Below are positions 1-5,560 of a stretch of 6,026 nt of DNA, piece by piece. Both the position numbers and the translations under genes were made by a program. Source of the DNA: Alphaproteobacteria bacterium. GTDB lineage: Bacteria > Pseudomonadota > Alphaproteobacteria > UBA7887. The stretch spans positions 1-6,026 of the forward strand of contig JANQOH010000169.1 in the NCBI GenBank assembly GCA_028289725.1, written 5' to 3'. Under the pieces are notes generated by a model. That model was not told where the DNA came from. It did no database searches and saw only the letters and a program-made list of their open reading frames with translations. Within the stretch, counting starts at the first letter, position 1. Every line of letters starts with the position of its first letter.

Positions 1-1
1 A

Positions 2-1039
2 CAACGCGACGAAGAAGACGCGCGTCGTGCGCAGGCGGAGCAAGAGCGGCAGCGACAGGCCGAGGCGGCGGAACGCGACCGTGAACAGCAGGCAGTAGAA
101 CAGAAAAGGCTGGTCGAAGACGAAAAGCGCCATGCCGAAGAAGAGCGCCGCCGCGACGAAATCGAAACTGAACGGCGCGCGGAAGAAGAACGCAAGGCCA
201 CCATGCGCGCGATGGCCGATCAATTCGAGGAAAATGTCGGTAGTGTGCTCGAGTCGGTTTCCGCCGCGATCACTCAGCTGGAGTCGGCGTCTCACGCCAT
301 GACAAGCAGCGCGGATAATGCCAGCAATCAAGCGGCAACCGTCTCGTCGGCGGCACAAGATACAAGCAACAACGTTCAAATGGTCGCGAGTGCCGCCGAA
401 CAGCTCTCAAGTTCGATCACGGAGATTAGCCGACAAGTCGCACAATCGTCACAAGTCGCGGGTCAAGCCGCGAGCGAATCGGAACGAACCACCGAAGAAG
501 TTGAAAGCCTGGCGGATGCCGCGCGCCAAATCGGCGATGTCGTCGGATTGATCAATGAAATCGCGGAACAAACCAACCTCCTCGCGCTCAATGCCACGAT
601 CGAGTCGGCACGCGCCGGCGATGCTGGCAAGGGTTTCGCCGTGGTCGCGACAGAGGTGAAAAGCTTGGCAAGTCAAACCGCCAAGGCGACCGAAGACATT
701 GAGGCCCAGGTCAACAGCATTCAAACCGCAACACAGGGCGCCGTGCAGGCCATCGGCGGTATCAGTTCGACGATCGGACAAGTCAACGAGATCGCGACAA
801 CGATTTCCGCCGCCGTGGAAGAGCAACAAGCGGCGACCCAAGAAATTGCGCGGAATGTCCAGCAAGCGGCGGCCGGCACGCAGGAGGTCACCGGAAATAT
901 CGGCGGTGTTACGCAATCCGCCGGCGAAACCGGCCAAGCAGCCTCTCAGGTGCAGAAACTCGCCGGTGATCTAACCCAACAATCGAGTACGTTGCGTGAC
1001 GCGGTGGCGCAATTCCTCAAGTCGGTGCGCGCAGCATAA
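2..1039 (+). CDS. Methyl-accepting chemotaxis protein, C-terminal part (5' end outside window)
   Basis: The reading frame is open from the first full codon of the window to TAA at 1037-1039, giving 345 visible residues, so the start and any sensor domain lie upstream. The first ~67 residues (2-202) are almost all E, R, Q, A and D, a predicted cytoplasmic coiled-coil linker. From the ATG at 212 (MADQFEENVG) to the end is a standard receptor signalling domain: paired helices with the hairpin-tip motif EQTNLLALNATIESARAGD and then GKGFAVVATEVKSLA, which contacts CheA and CheW, and an EEQQAATQEI segment typical of adaptation (methylation) helices. The internal ATG at 203 is not a credible start because the coding linker continues upstream of it. 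The protein ends FLKSVRAA, without a CheR-docking NWETF-like pentapeptide. It is closely related to the next gene, with which it shares its last 275 residues gap-free at about 70% identity by hand. Function as a chemoreceptor is secure; the ligand is unknown. Confidence 0.93.
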   Translation, partial: QRDEEDARRAQAEQERQRQAEAAERDREQQAVEQKRLVEDEKRHAEEERRRDEIETERRAEEERKATMRAMADQFEENVGSVLESVSAAITQLESASHAMTSSADNASNQAATVSSAAQDTSNNVQMVASAAEQLSSSITEISRQVAQSSQVAGQAASESERTTEEVESLADAARQIGDVVGLINEIAEQTNLLALNATIESARAGDAGKGFAVVATEVKSLASQTAKATEDIEAQVNSIQTATQGAVQAIGGISSTIGQVNEIATTISAAVEEQQAATQEIARNVQQAAAGTQEVTGNIGGVTQSAGETGQAASQVQKLAGDLTQQSSTLRDAVAQFLKSVRAA

Positions 1040-1066
1040 CGTTCTAAAACGATTCCCAATTTGGTT

Positions 1067-1086
1067 CGCGGTTTCACGGAACCGCG
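1067..1086 (+). terminator. Weak hairpin after first chemoreceptor, possible terminator
   Basis: A perfect 7-bp inverted repeat, CGCGGTT / AACCGCG, with a 6-base loop, lies 27 bases after the stop codon of the upstream receptor. No T-run follows it, so it is not a textbook intrinsic terminator. It could be a 3'-end structure or a chance GC-rich repeat. Confidence 0.3.
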
Positions 1087-1327
1087 GCATCGCGCACGGT
1101 CAAAATCTGGTTTCCGTACGGCACCCGCAATCACGTCCAGCATATCGCTCAACCGCGTGACTAATGGATTTCGCGTGCCCGACTCTGCTCCGCGGCCGAC
1201 AGCATCCGCGCATCCATAAGCCATGCAATCAATAGATGAAACTCATCAACAACAGAGAACTTCTTGAATTCTTTAAGTGTTTCTCTTCGAAAAAAATTTG
1301 CAAACCTCATTCATCCTGAGTTCGGCA

Positions 1328-1337
1328 CCAAATTTGG
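1328..1337. repeat. Perfect 10-bp palindrome CCAAATTTGG
   Basis: A perfect palindrome with an AT core in the AT-rich part of the spacer. It shares one base with the neighbouring larger dyad at 1337-1360 and sits just upstream of the candidate -35 box. It may be half of a composite operator; no regulator can be named. Confidence 0.35.
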
Positions 1338-1360
1338 ATCATTCTCAAGTTGAAATGATC
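1337..1360. promoter_or_regulatory. Inverted repeat GATCATT-N10-AATGATC, candidate operator
   Basis: Two perfect 7-base arms are separated by 10 bases, so arm centres are 17 bases apart, about one and a half helical turns. The candidate -35 hexamer at 1350-1355 lies in the spacer and right arm, so a bound protein would be placed to affect RNA polymerase. The spacer itself contains a smaller dyad, TCAA-G-TTGA (1345-1353). This is a sequence observation; no regulator family is assigned. Confidence 0.35.
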
Positions 1361-1377
1361 ATGAACCGCAATATATC
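1350..1377 (+). promoter_or_regulatory. Candidate sigma-70-type promoter for the NIT chemoreceptor
   Basis: TTGAAA (1350-1355; 5 of 6 matches to TTGACA) and TATATC (1372-1377; 4 of 6 to TATAAT) are 16 bases apart. They lie in the AT-rich part of the spacer and point toward the receptor gene. Transcription would begin near 1384, leaving an untranslated leader of about 245 bases before the ATG at 1631, which is long. The match is imperfect and such pairs occur by chance in AT-rich DNA. Confidence 0.35.
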
Positions 1378-1465
1378 CCTTGTGTAGGGGGCAACGGTCA
1401 ATCGCAATGCGTGTGAGCTCGATGTCATCAGCGCCTATGTTGATGCGAGCAACCACAGAGCGAAC

Positions 1466-1561
1466 ATGGGGTCGGGTTTGGGGGACTTTTGTGATCCAGA
1501 CGCCGCGTTTCTAGCGCGCTACGTGCGCACTTTTCTGAAGGCGCCGGGAATCAAAAGTTGA
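1466..1561 (+). other. Short open frame upstream of the NIT receptor, doubtful coding
   Basis: The frame is open from 1388 (after TAG at 1385-1387) to TGA at 1559-1561. The only ATG in it is at 1466 and would give 31 residues (MGSGLGDFCDPDAAFLARYV, then RTFLKAPGIKS). The codons before that ATG also read plausibly, so the stretch could be a decayed gene end rather than a small gene. No clear ribosome binding site precedes 1466. The frame equals that of the receptor downstream, but the TGA separates them. I recognise no family, and chance is the simplest explanation. Confidence 0.13.
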
Positions 1562-1630
1562 ACGTGTTTGGCAATTGCGCAGCGAACTCCCGCTGACAAA
1601 TTAGCTAAACAACTAACATTCCAGGTCGCC

Positions 1631-3877
1631 ATGAAAAAACTTCTTCAAGGTCGCAATATCCTCACCTTAGTCGCGCTAGCTCTTTTGTTTCCGTGTATCG
1701 GATTCATTACCTTTGGCGTTATATCGCTCTTGCAAAAGTACGAAGTCGCTTCGAGCGCCGAGGAAGTTGGGTCGCTGGCGCAGTACGCGCCGGACATCAG
1801 CGGCATGGTGCACGAACTCCAGAAAGAGCGCGGCATATCCGCCGGTTTCATCGGCGCGCGCGGCGGAGCGGGCTTCGACAACAAACTTCAAAGCCAAATC
1901 GCCACGTCGAACGAGGTCCGCGAGCAGTTTCTTGGACGCCTGGGCGAGCTGAATGCCGATCACTACGGCGCCGCATTCAGCAAACGCGTTGCGGATGCAA
2001 GTGCCGCGCTTAGCGAACTGGATTCGAAACGGGACGCGGTCTCACGTCTGGCGTACTCGGTTCCAGAAATGGCGGCGTACTATTCAAAGACAATTGCCCT
2101 CTGGCTCGGCGTGGTCGGCGCCATGGCGGAGCTTAGCTCTGATCCAAGCCTGACAAACGCGATTACGGCCTACATCAACTTCCTGCAAGCCAAGGAGCGT
2201 GCGGGACTCGAACGCGCAATGGGCGCGAACGGCTTTGGGTCAGGAGCCTTCAAGCCAGCGATTTACGAGCGTTTTGTGTCGCTAATCGCGCAGCAAGAAG
2301 CCTATCTGTCAGTGTTTGAAACCAATGCGACGCCTGCGCAGCGCGACCTGTTGAGAGATTTCCGAGGCGACAGCCGGGTTGAAGCCGTTCAGCGCATGCG
2401 CGACGTCGGCGTGGCCAGCGTCTTTGGCGGCAGCCTTCAAGGCATCTCCGGTAGCGGTTGGTTTGACACGATTACCGCCAAAATCGATCTCATGAAGACA
2501 ATGGAAGACGAAATCGCGGGCGACCTTGTCGCACTAACGGATTCCATCGTCGGCGACGCCGAGACCGCGCTCTACACCATGGTCTTCGTGATCGCAGCCA
2601 TGTTGGTTGCTACGGCCTTCATCGTGTATTTCGCCGTTTTGAGTGTGACCCGCCCAGTCGCGGGCCTTACGCGTGCGGTAACCAAACTTGCGGAAGGCGA
2701 TCACGCGGTCGAAATTAGTGGGACGGAGTTCCAGAACGAAGTCGGCGCGATGGCGCGCGCCATGGCTGTCTTCCGCGAAAACGCGATCGAACAAGAACGA
2801 CTTCAGCAAGAGGCCAAACGCCGGCAAGAAGAAGATAGCCTGCGCGAGCAGGAACAGCGCGAACGCGAACAACAGGATCTCGAGCGGCAGCGTCGTGACG
2901 AGGATGCCGAGCGCGAGCGCCAGCAGCAAGCTGCCGAAGCCGAGCGGCAGGCCGAAGATGAGCAACGCCAAGCCGATGAAATGCGGCGGCGCAAGGAATC
3001 GGAAGCCGCCGAACGGGCTGAAGCGGAACGGAAGCAGGCCATGTGGAATATGGCCGATCAATTCGAGGAAAATGTTGGTGGCGTGCTGGAGATGCTCTCC
3101 AACGCCGTTCAGCAGATGGAGACCGCGTCCGGCACCTTGACGGCAAGCGCAAGTGAAGCGCGGGATCAAGCGACGAACGTCTCGTCCTCCGCATCTCAGA
3201 CTAGCTCCAACGTACAAACCGTCGCCAGCGCGACCGAAGAATTGTCGGCCTCAATCACCGAAATTGGTTCGCAGGTCGTACACTCGTCCAACATCGTCAA
3301 CAAGGCCGCCGAAGAGTCCGAACGCACCACGGCTGAGGTACAAGGCCTCGCGAACGCGGCGCAAAAAGTCGGCGAAGTGGTTGGTCTGATCAGCGACATT
3401 GCCGAACAGACAAATCTCCTGGCACTCAACGCGACAATCGAATCGGCGCGCGCGGGCGATGCGGGCAAGGGTTTCGCGGTCGTGGCCACGGAGGTAAAGG
3501 GCCTCGCGAGTCAGACCGCTAAAGCGACTGAAGAGATCTCCATGCAGATCGAAGGCATTCAGGAGGCGACGCAAGGGGCCGTAAAAGCGATCACCGACAT
3601 CACCACGACGATCGGCCAGGTCAACGAGATCGCCACCACCATTTCTTCCGCCGTGGAAGAGCAACAAGCCGCGACCCAAGAAATTGCGCGCAACGTGCAG
3701 CAGGCGGCTCGCGGAACCGAAGAAGTGACCGGCAGCATCACAGCGGTCAGCGCGTCCGCGAACGAAACCGGATCCGCGGCGACGCAAGTCCAAGGACTCG
3801 CCGGCGAGCTTTCCGAACAATCCGCGGCCCTGCGCAATGCCGTGTCCGAATTTCTGAAGACGGTCCGCGCCGCCTAA
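1631..3877 (+). CDS. Methyl-accepting chemotaxis protein with periplasmic NIT sensor domain
   Basis: A complete 748-residue transmembrane chemoreceptor. Order: membrane segment 1 (~10-34); a periplasmic NIT domain (~50-305) with the family signatures VHELQKERGISAGF (60-73) and LQAKERAGLERAMGANGF (185-202); membrane segment 2 (~313-338); HAMP (~339-391, starting TRPVAGLTRAV); an E/R/Q-rich linker (~381-471); and the signalling domain (~474-748) with EQTNLLALNATIESARAGD at 592-610 and EEQQAATQEI at 676-685. NIT domains are named from nitrate/nitrite sensors such as NasR, and the conserved arginines are present, but many homologues have untested ligands, so nitrate sensing is an inference. The C-terminus FLKTVRAA lacks a CheR-docking pentapeptide. 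I chose ATG 1631, with AGG five bases upstream and the membrane segment starting ten residues in. TTG at 1568 would add 21 residues but has no well-placed ribosome binding site. The upstream gene is a paralogue. Confidence 0.93.
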   Translation: MKKLLQGRNILTLVALALLFPCIGFITFGVISLLQKYEVASSAEEVGSLAQYAPDISGMVHELQKERGISAGFIGARGGAGFDNKLQSQIATSNEVREQFLGRLGELNADHYGAAFSKRVADASAALSELDSKRDAVSRLAYSVPEMAAYYSKTIALWLGVVGAMAELSSDPSLTNAITAYINFLQAKERAGLERAMGANGFGSGAFKPAIYERFVSLIAQQEAYLSVFETNATPAQRDLLRDFRGDSRVEAVQRMRDVGVASVFGGSLQGISGSGWFDTITAKIDLMKTMEDEIAGDLVALTDSIVGDAETALYTMVFVIAAMLVATAFIVYFAVLSVTRPVAGLTRAVTKLAEGDHAVEISGTEFQNEVGAMARAMAVFRENAIEQERLQQEAKRRQEEDSLREQEQREREQQDLERQRRDEDAERERQQQAAEAERQAEDEQRQADEMRRRKESEAAERAEAERKQAMWNMADQFEENVGGVLEMLSNAVQQMETASGTLTASASEARDQATNVSSSASQTSSNVQTVASATEELSASITEIGSQVVHSSNIVNKAAEESERTTAEVQGLANAAQKVGEVVGLISDIAEQTNLLALNATIESARAGDAGKGFAVVATEVKGLASQTAKATEEISMQIEGIQEATQGAVKAITDITTTIGQVNEIATTISSAVEEQQAATQEIARNVQQAARGTEEVTGSITAVSASANETGSAATQVQGLAGELSEQSAALRNAVSEFLKTVRAA

Positions 3878-3911
3878 GACCGACACGGGCGCGGCAACGT
3901 AGCTTCGTCGC

Positions 3912-3935
3912 GCGGTGGCCCAACCCGGCCGCCGC
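3912..3935 (+). terminator. Strong GC-rich hairpin after the NIT receptor, probable 3'-end structure
   Basis: GCGGTGGCC and GGCCGCCGC pair over nine positions (eight Watson-Crick, one G-T wobble) around the 6-base loop CAACCC, beginning 34 bases after the receptor stop codon. No T-run follows, so it is either a U-less terminator, an mRNA-stabilising end, or part of a tandem structure with the next hairpin, with which it shares three bases. Confidence 0.45.
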
Positions 3936-3975
3936 ACGACGAGCTTTCCTGCACGCTGGGAAATCACGTCGTGCG
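3933..3975 (+). terminator. Long interrupted hairpin after the NIT receptor
   Basis: CGCACGACG (3933-3941) pairs perfectly with CGTCGTGCG (3967-3975). Inside, G3943 pairs with C3965 and TTTCC (3945-3949) with GGAAA (3959-3963), leaving two mismatched pairs and the 9-base loop TGCACGCTG. That is 15 pairs out of 17. The length and symmetry make chance less likely than for the other repeats here. It is not followed by a T-run. It may end the receptor transcript, act as a protein-binding dyad, or be a structured small RNA. Confidence 0.45.
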
Positions 3976-3984
3976 AAACAATGG

Positions 3985-4212
3985 GTGAGAATAACCGGCA
4001 AAGGCACCGGCGCGACGCGCGTTATTTACGTTTATTTTACCGGTGCATGCACTTTATGTGCTTTCAAAGCCACAATCTACTTTATTTCGTCCCTTCTCAT
4101 TTTTGTCTATTTGGAGCCGAGACTTCGCGATACAGCGAAGCACAAAGCCTTTGCGCGAACGATTGTCGGCCAGCAAAGCGAATTCGGTTCCGGTGTGGAG
4201 CGACCAAAATAG
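3985..4212 (+). CDS. Possible small single-pass membrane protein, doubtful
   Basis: A GTG-initiated frame of 75 codons ends with TAG at 4210-4212, 13 bases before the porin start. The product would have one hydrophobic stretch (around ATIYFISSLLIFVYL, roughly residues 34-48) followed by a basic soluble tail. Against it: the only start is GTG with no visible ribosome binding site, the first bases abut the hairpin at 3933-3975, and the hydrophobic residues coincide with the AT-rich promoter-like DNA, which tends to read as F, I, L and Y in any frame. I recognise no family. Probably not a gene. Confidence 0.15.
   Translation: MRITGKGTGATRVIYVYFTGACTLCAFKATIYFISSLLIFVYLEPRLRDTAKHKAFARTIVGQQSEFGSGVERPK
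4004..4046. repeat. Inverted repeat GCACCGG / CCGGTGC with 29-base AT-rich spacer
   Basis: Perfect 7-base arms (4004-4010 and 4040-4046) flank a spacer that becomes AT-rich. A further ACCGG occurs at 3994-3998, so the core is present three times in 50 bases. The right arm overlaps the palindrome GTGCATGCAC (4043-4052). The position upstream of the porin would suit an operator, but nothing identifies the regulator. Confidence 0.3.
4043..4052. repeat. Perfect 10-bp palindrome GTGCATGCAC
   Basis: An exact palindrome in the AT-rich upstream region of the porin, overlapping the right arm of the larger inverted repeat. It could be a regulator half-site pair or chance. Confidence 0.25.
4123..4140 (+). 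promoter_or_regulatory. Leader hairpin CTTCGC-GATACA-GCGAAG
   Basis: A perfect 6-bp stem with a 6-base loop, about 85 bases before the porin start. The left arm, as TTCGCG (4124-4129), can alternatively pair with CGCGAA (4154-4159), so two exclusive folds are possible in the leader if the transcript begins upstream. Confidence 0.3.
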
Positions 4213-4220
4213 ACCGGAGC
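4187..4220 (+). promoter_or_regulatory. Stem that can sequester the porin Shine-Dalgarno sequence
   Basis: GTTCCGGT (4187-4194) can pair with ACCGGAGC (4213-4220): eight pairs, one of them G-U, around an 18-base loop. The right arm contains the whole GGAG ribosome binding site. Such a fold would limit translation until melted or unwound, as in RNA thermometers or leader-controlled porins. The pairing is seen in the sequence; the regulatory role is inference. Confidence 0.35.
4216..4219 (+). promoter_or_regulatory. Ribosome binding site GGAG of the porin gene
   Basis: GGAG lies six bases before the ATG at 4226, an ideal spacing. It decides the start over the later TTG at 4325, which would give a more ordinary 28-residue signal peptide but has no ribosome binding site. 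Confidence 0.7.
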
Positions 4221-4225
4221 GTAAG

Positions 4226-5560
4226 ATGGGACGTGGCCTGAAGGAGTGTGTTGCCAAAGTCCGATTTTCCTTAGCGACGGGTCACGCCGCCTTTGCTGAC
4301 ACCCGTCGATCGTCGCCTAATCGATTGTGGTCGCGCCGCGCGCGTATTGATCGCGGCGCTGGCTTGATCGGCCTCGCTGCTTTGGTGCTCGCCCCCGCCT
4401 CATTCGCGGGCGAATCGCTTCAAGACGCGATAACCGGCGGCAAAATCAGCGCCGATGTTCGGTATCGCTTTGAGCACGTCGATCAGGACGGCTTCGCGGC
4501 CCGCGCGAATGCGAACACAGTGCGCGTGCGCCTTGGCTATGAGACCGGCGAATTTTACGGCTTCGCCATCGGCGCCGAAGCACAAGCCACAACAGCATTT
4601 GGCAGCAAACGGTTCAATGACACCGTCAACGGCAAGACGCAGTTTCCGGTGGTCGCCGATCCGAACAATCGGGAATTCAATCAATATTACATCGTCAATA
4701 CCAGTCTGCCCGAGACCGCGATCAAAGTCGGCCGGCAACGCGTCATATTCGATAATCACCGCTTCGTCGGCACGGTTGGTTTTCGGCAAAATGAGCAAAC
4801 TTTCGAAGGCGCACGCCTGACCACGGGCATCATTCCAGATGTCACCGCCACCTATATGTACGTCACTTTGGTCAATCGCATTTTCGGCGAAAACTCGCGC
4901 GTCGGTGATTTCGCGTCAAACAGCCATTTCGTCAATGTCGCCTACACCGGACTGAGCTTCGGCAAGCTCACGGCCTATGGTTATCTTCACGACTTCGATG
5001 AAGCACCGGCCTTGTCGAGCAAAACGTTCGGCCTGCGCTTTGCCGGCAAACAAGCGATCAACGACCAATGGACTGTGCTGTATACCGCCGAGGCCGCTTG
5101 GCAGACCGACCACGCCAACAATCCCAATTCGAGCAGCTTTGGATATTACTTGCTCGAACCGGGCATATCTTACGACACGATCAGCGCGAAAGTGGGGTAC
5201 GAAGTCTTGTCCGGCGACGGCACGCGCGCCTTCCAGACACCGACCGCCACGCTGCATGCGTTTCAAGGTTGGGCGGACAAGTTCCTGTCGACGCCCGGAA
5301 GCGGCATCGAAGATTTGTACCTTCGCTTCGACTACACGGCCAAAGGCCTGGCCTGGTTTGACGGCACCAAATTTACCGCCGTCTACCATTGGTTCGATGC
5401 CGAAGAAAGCAGCGCCAATTTAGGCCGAGAACTCAATCTGCAAGTCGCACGCAAGTTTTACAAACGTTTCAGCGTCGCCTTGAAGTACGCCCGCTACGAT
5501 GCCGACACATTCGCGACCGACACCGAAAAAGTCTGGTTCATGGTCGCCTTCAAATATTAG
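4226..5560 (+). CDS. Outer-membrane beta-barrel porin, alginate-export (AlgE-like) family
   Basis: A 444-residue secreted protein. The hydrophobic signal core is at ~45-58 and the likely cleavage follows ASFA at 61, so the mature protein starts GESLQDAITGG and has about 383 residues. The rest alternates short polar and hydrophobic stretches rich in Y, F and G, as in barrels. Family marks are GRQRVIFDNHRFVGTVGFRQ (169-188) followed by NEQTFEGARL, and the block GYEVLSGDG (324-332) through TATLHAFQGWADKFLSTPG (340-358). The C-terminus ends in an aromatic (VAFKY), as expected for assembly by BamA. AlgE exports alginate in Pseudomonas, but most relatives in other bacteria are porins of unknown substrate, and no alginate biosynthesis genes are visible here. 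The region before the signal core is unusually long (about 44 residues) and arginine-rich from 27 on. ATG 4226 is supported by its ribosome binding site. The gene converges with guaA. Confidence 0.85.
   Translation: MGRGLKECVAKVRFSLATGHAAFADTRRSSPNRLWSRRARIDRGAGLIGLAALVLAPASFAGESLQDAITGGKISADVRYRFEHVDQDGFAARANANTVRVRLGYETGEFYGFAIGAEAQATTAFGSKRFNDTVNGKTQFPVVADPNNREFNQYYIVNTSLPETAIKVGRQRVIFDNHRFVGTVGFRQNEQTFEGARLTTGIIPDVTATYMYVTLVNRIFGENSRVGDFASNSHFVNVAYTGLSFGKLTAYGYLHDFDEAPALSSKTFGLRFAGKQAINDQWTVLYTAEAAWQTDHANNPNSSSFGYYLLEPGISYDTISAKVGYEVLSGDGTRAFQTPTATLHAFQGWADKFLSTPGSGIEDLYLRFDYTAKGLAWFDGTKFTAVYHWFDAEESSANLGRELNLQVARKFYKRFSVALKYARYDADTFATDTEKVWFMVAFKY

Larger units (their letters stand above)
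1040..1567. other. Long non-coding spacer between the two chemoreceptor genes
   Basis: About 530 bases without a convincing gene. From 1040 to about 1220 it is GC-rich, with one weak hairpin and no recognisable product on either strand; a minus-strand open frame there runs into the upstream receptor and looks like a shadow. From about 1220 to 1380 it turns clearly AT-rich, which fits a promoter region, and holds two dyads and a candidate promoter, listed separately. From 1388 to 1561 a plus-strand frame stays open but lacks a good start. The spacer is long for two tandem paralogues and suggests that the second receptor is transcribed from its own promoter. Confidence 0.6.
3878..4225. other. 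Spacer between NIT receptor and porin: structured 3' region, then AT-rich leader
   Basis: About 350 bases. The first 100 are very GC-rich and fold into strong hairpins (3912-3935 and 3933-3975). A further, weaker fold just before them pairs GCGCG (3889-3893) with CGCGC (3909-3913). From about 4020 to 4120 the DNA is AT-rich, as expected for the porin promoter, but no clean -35/-10 pair stands out. The last 100 bases form a leader with a small hairpin and a stem over the porin ribosome binding site. A possible small membrane protein frame (3985-4212) overlaps this and is listed separately with low confidence. Confidence 0.6.

Noticed and set aside
2..202. E/R/Q-rich codon repeats as a possible microsatellite or tandem repeat array
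   Set aside because: The repeats are not in a fixed period at DNA level; composition bias of a coiled-coil linker explains them.
449..937. Minus-strand open frame opposite the first receptor
   Set aside because: It is the antisense of a strongly conserved signalling domain and reads as low-complexity R/G/D-rich text; a similar shadow lies opposite the second receptor.
946..1224. Minus-strand frame in the spacer after the first receptor
   Set aside because: It runs into the receptor's 3' end, has no recognisable motif, and its start has no evident ribosome binding site.
1262..1290. TTAA-containing stretch resembling a CtrA site (TTAA-N7-TTAA)
   Set aside because: Only one half-site matches; the second reads TCTT, so the match is no better than chance in AT-rich DNA.
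1407..1514. 35-codon ATG frame in the spacer (MRVSSMSSAPML...)
   Set aside because: No well-spaced ribosome binding site (AGGGGG is about 15 bases away), and methionine/arginine-rich composition without family resemblance.
1565..1580. TGGCAATTGC resembling a sigma-54 -24/-12 promoter
   Set aside because: The distance between the GG and GC elements is far too short for sigma-54, and it overlaps the possible upstream coding extension.
2534..3217. Minus-strand open frame of 227 codons opposite the charged linker
   Set aside because: The complement of E/R/Q codons reads as L, F and A, giving false membrane-like text; the plus-strand receptor explains the region.
3251..3967. Minus-strand open frame of 238 codons over the second receptor's signalling domain
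   Set aside because: Shadow of the coding strand, sharing the same arginine/glycine-rich composition as the shadow of the first receptor.
4043..4225. Upstream in-frame extension of the porin to ATG 4043
   Set aside because: It would put 61 more residues before an already long signal peptide, begins in the AT-rich promoter-like region, and bypasses the well-placed GGAG before ATG 4226.
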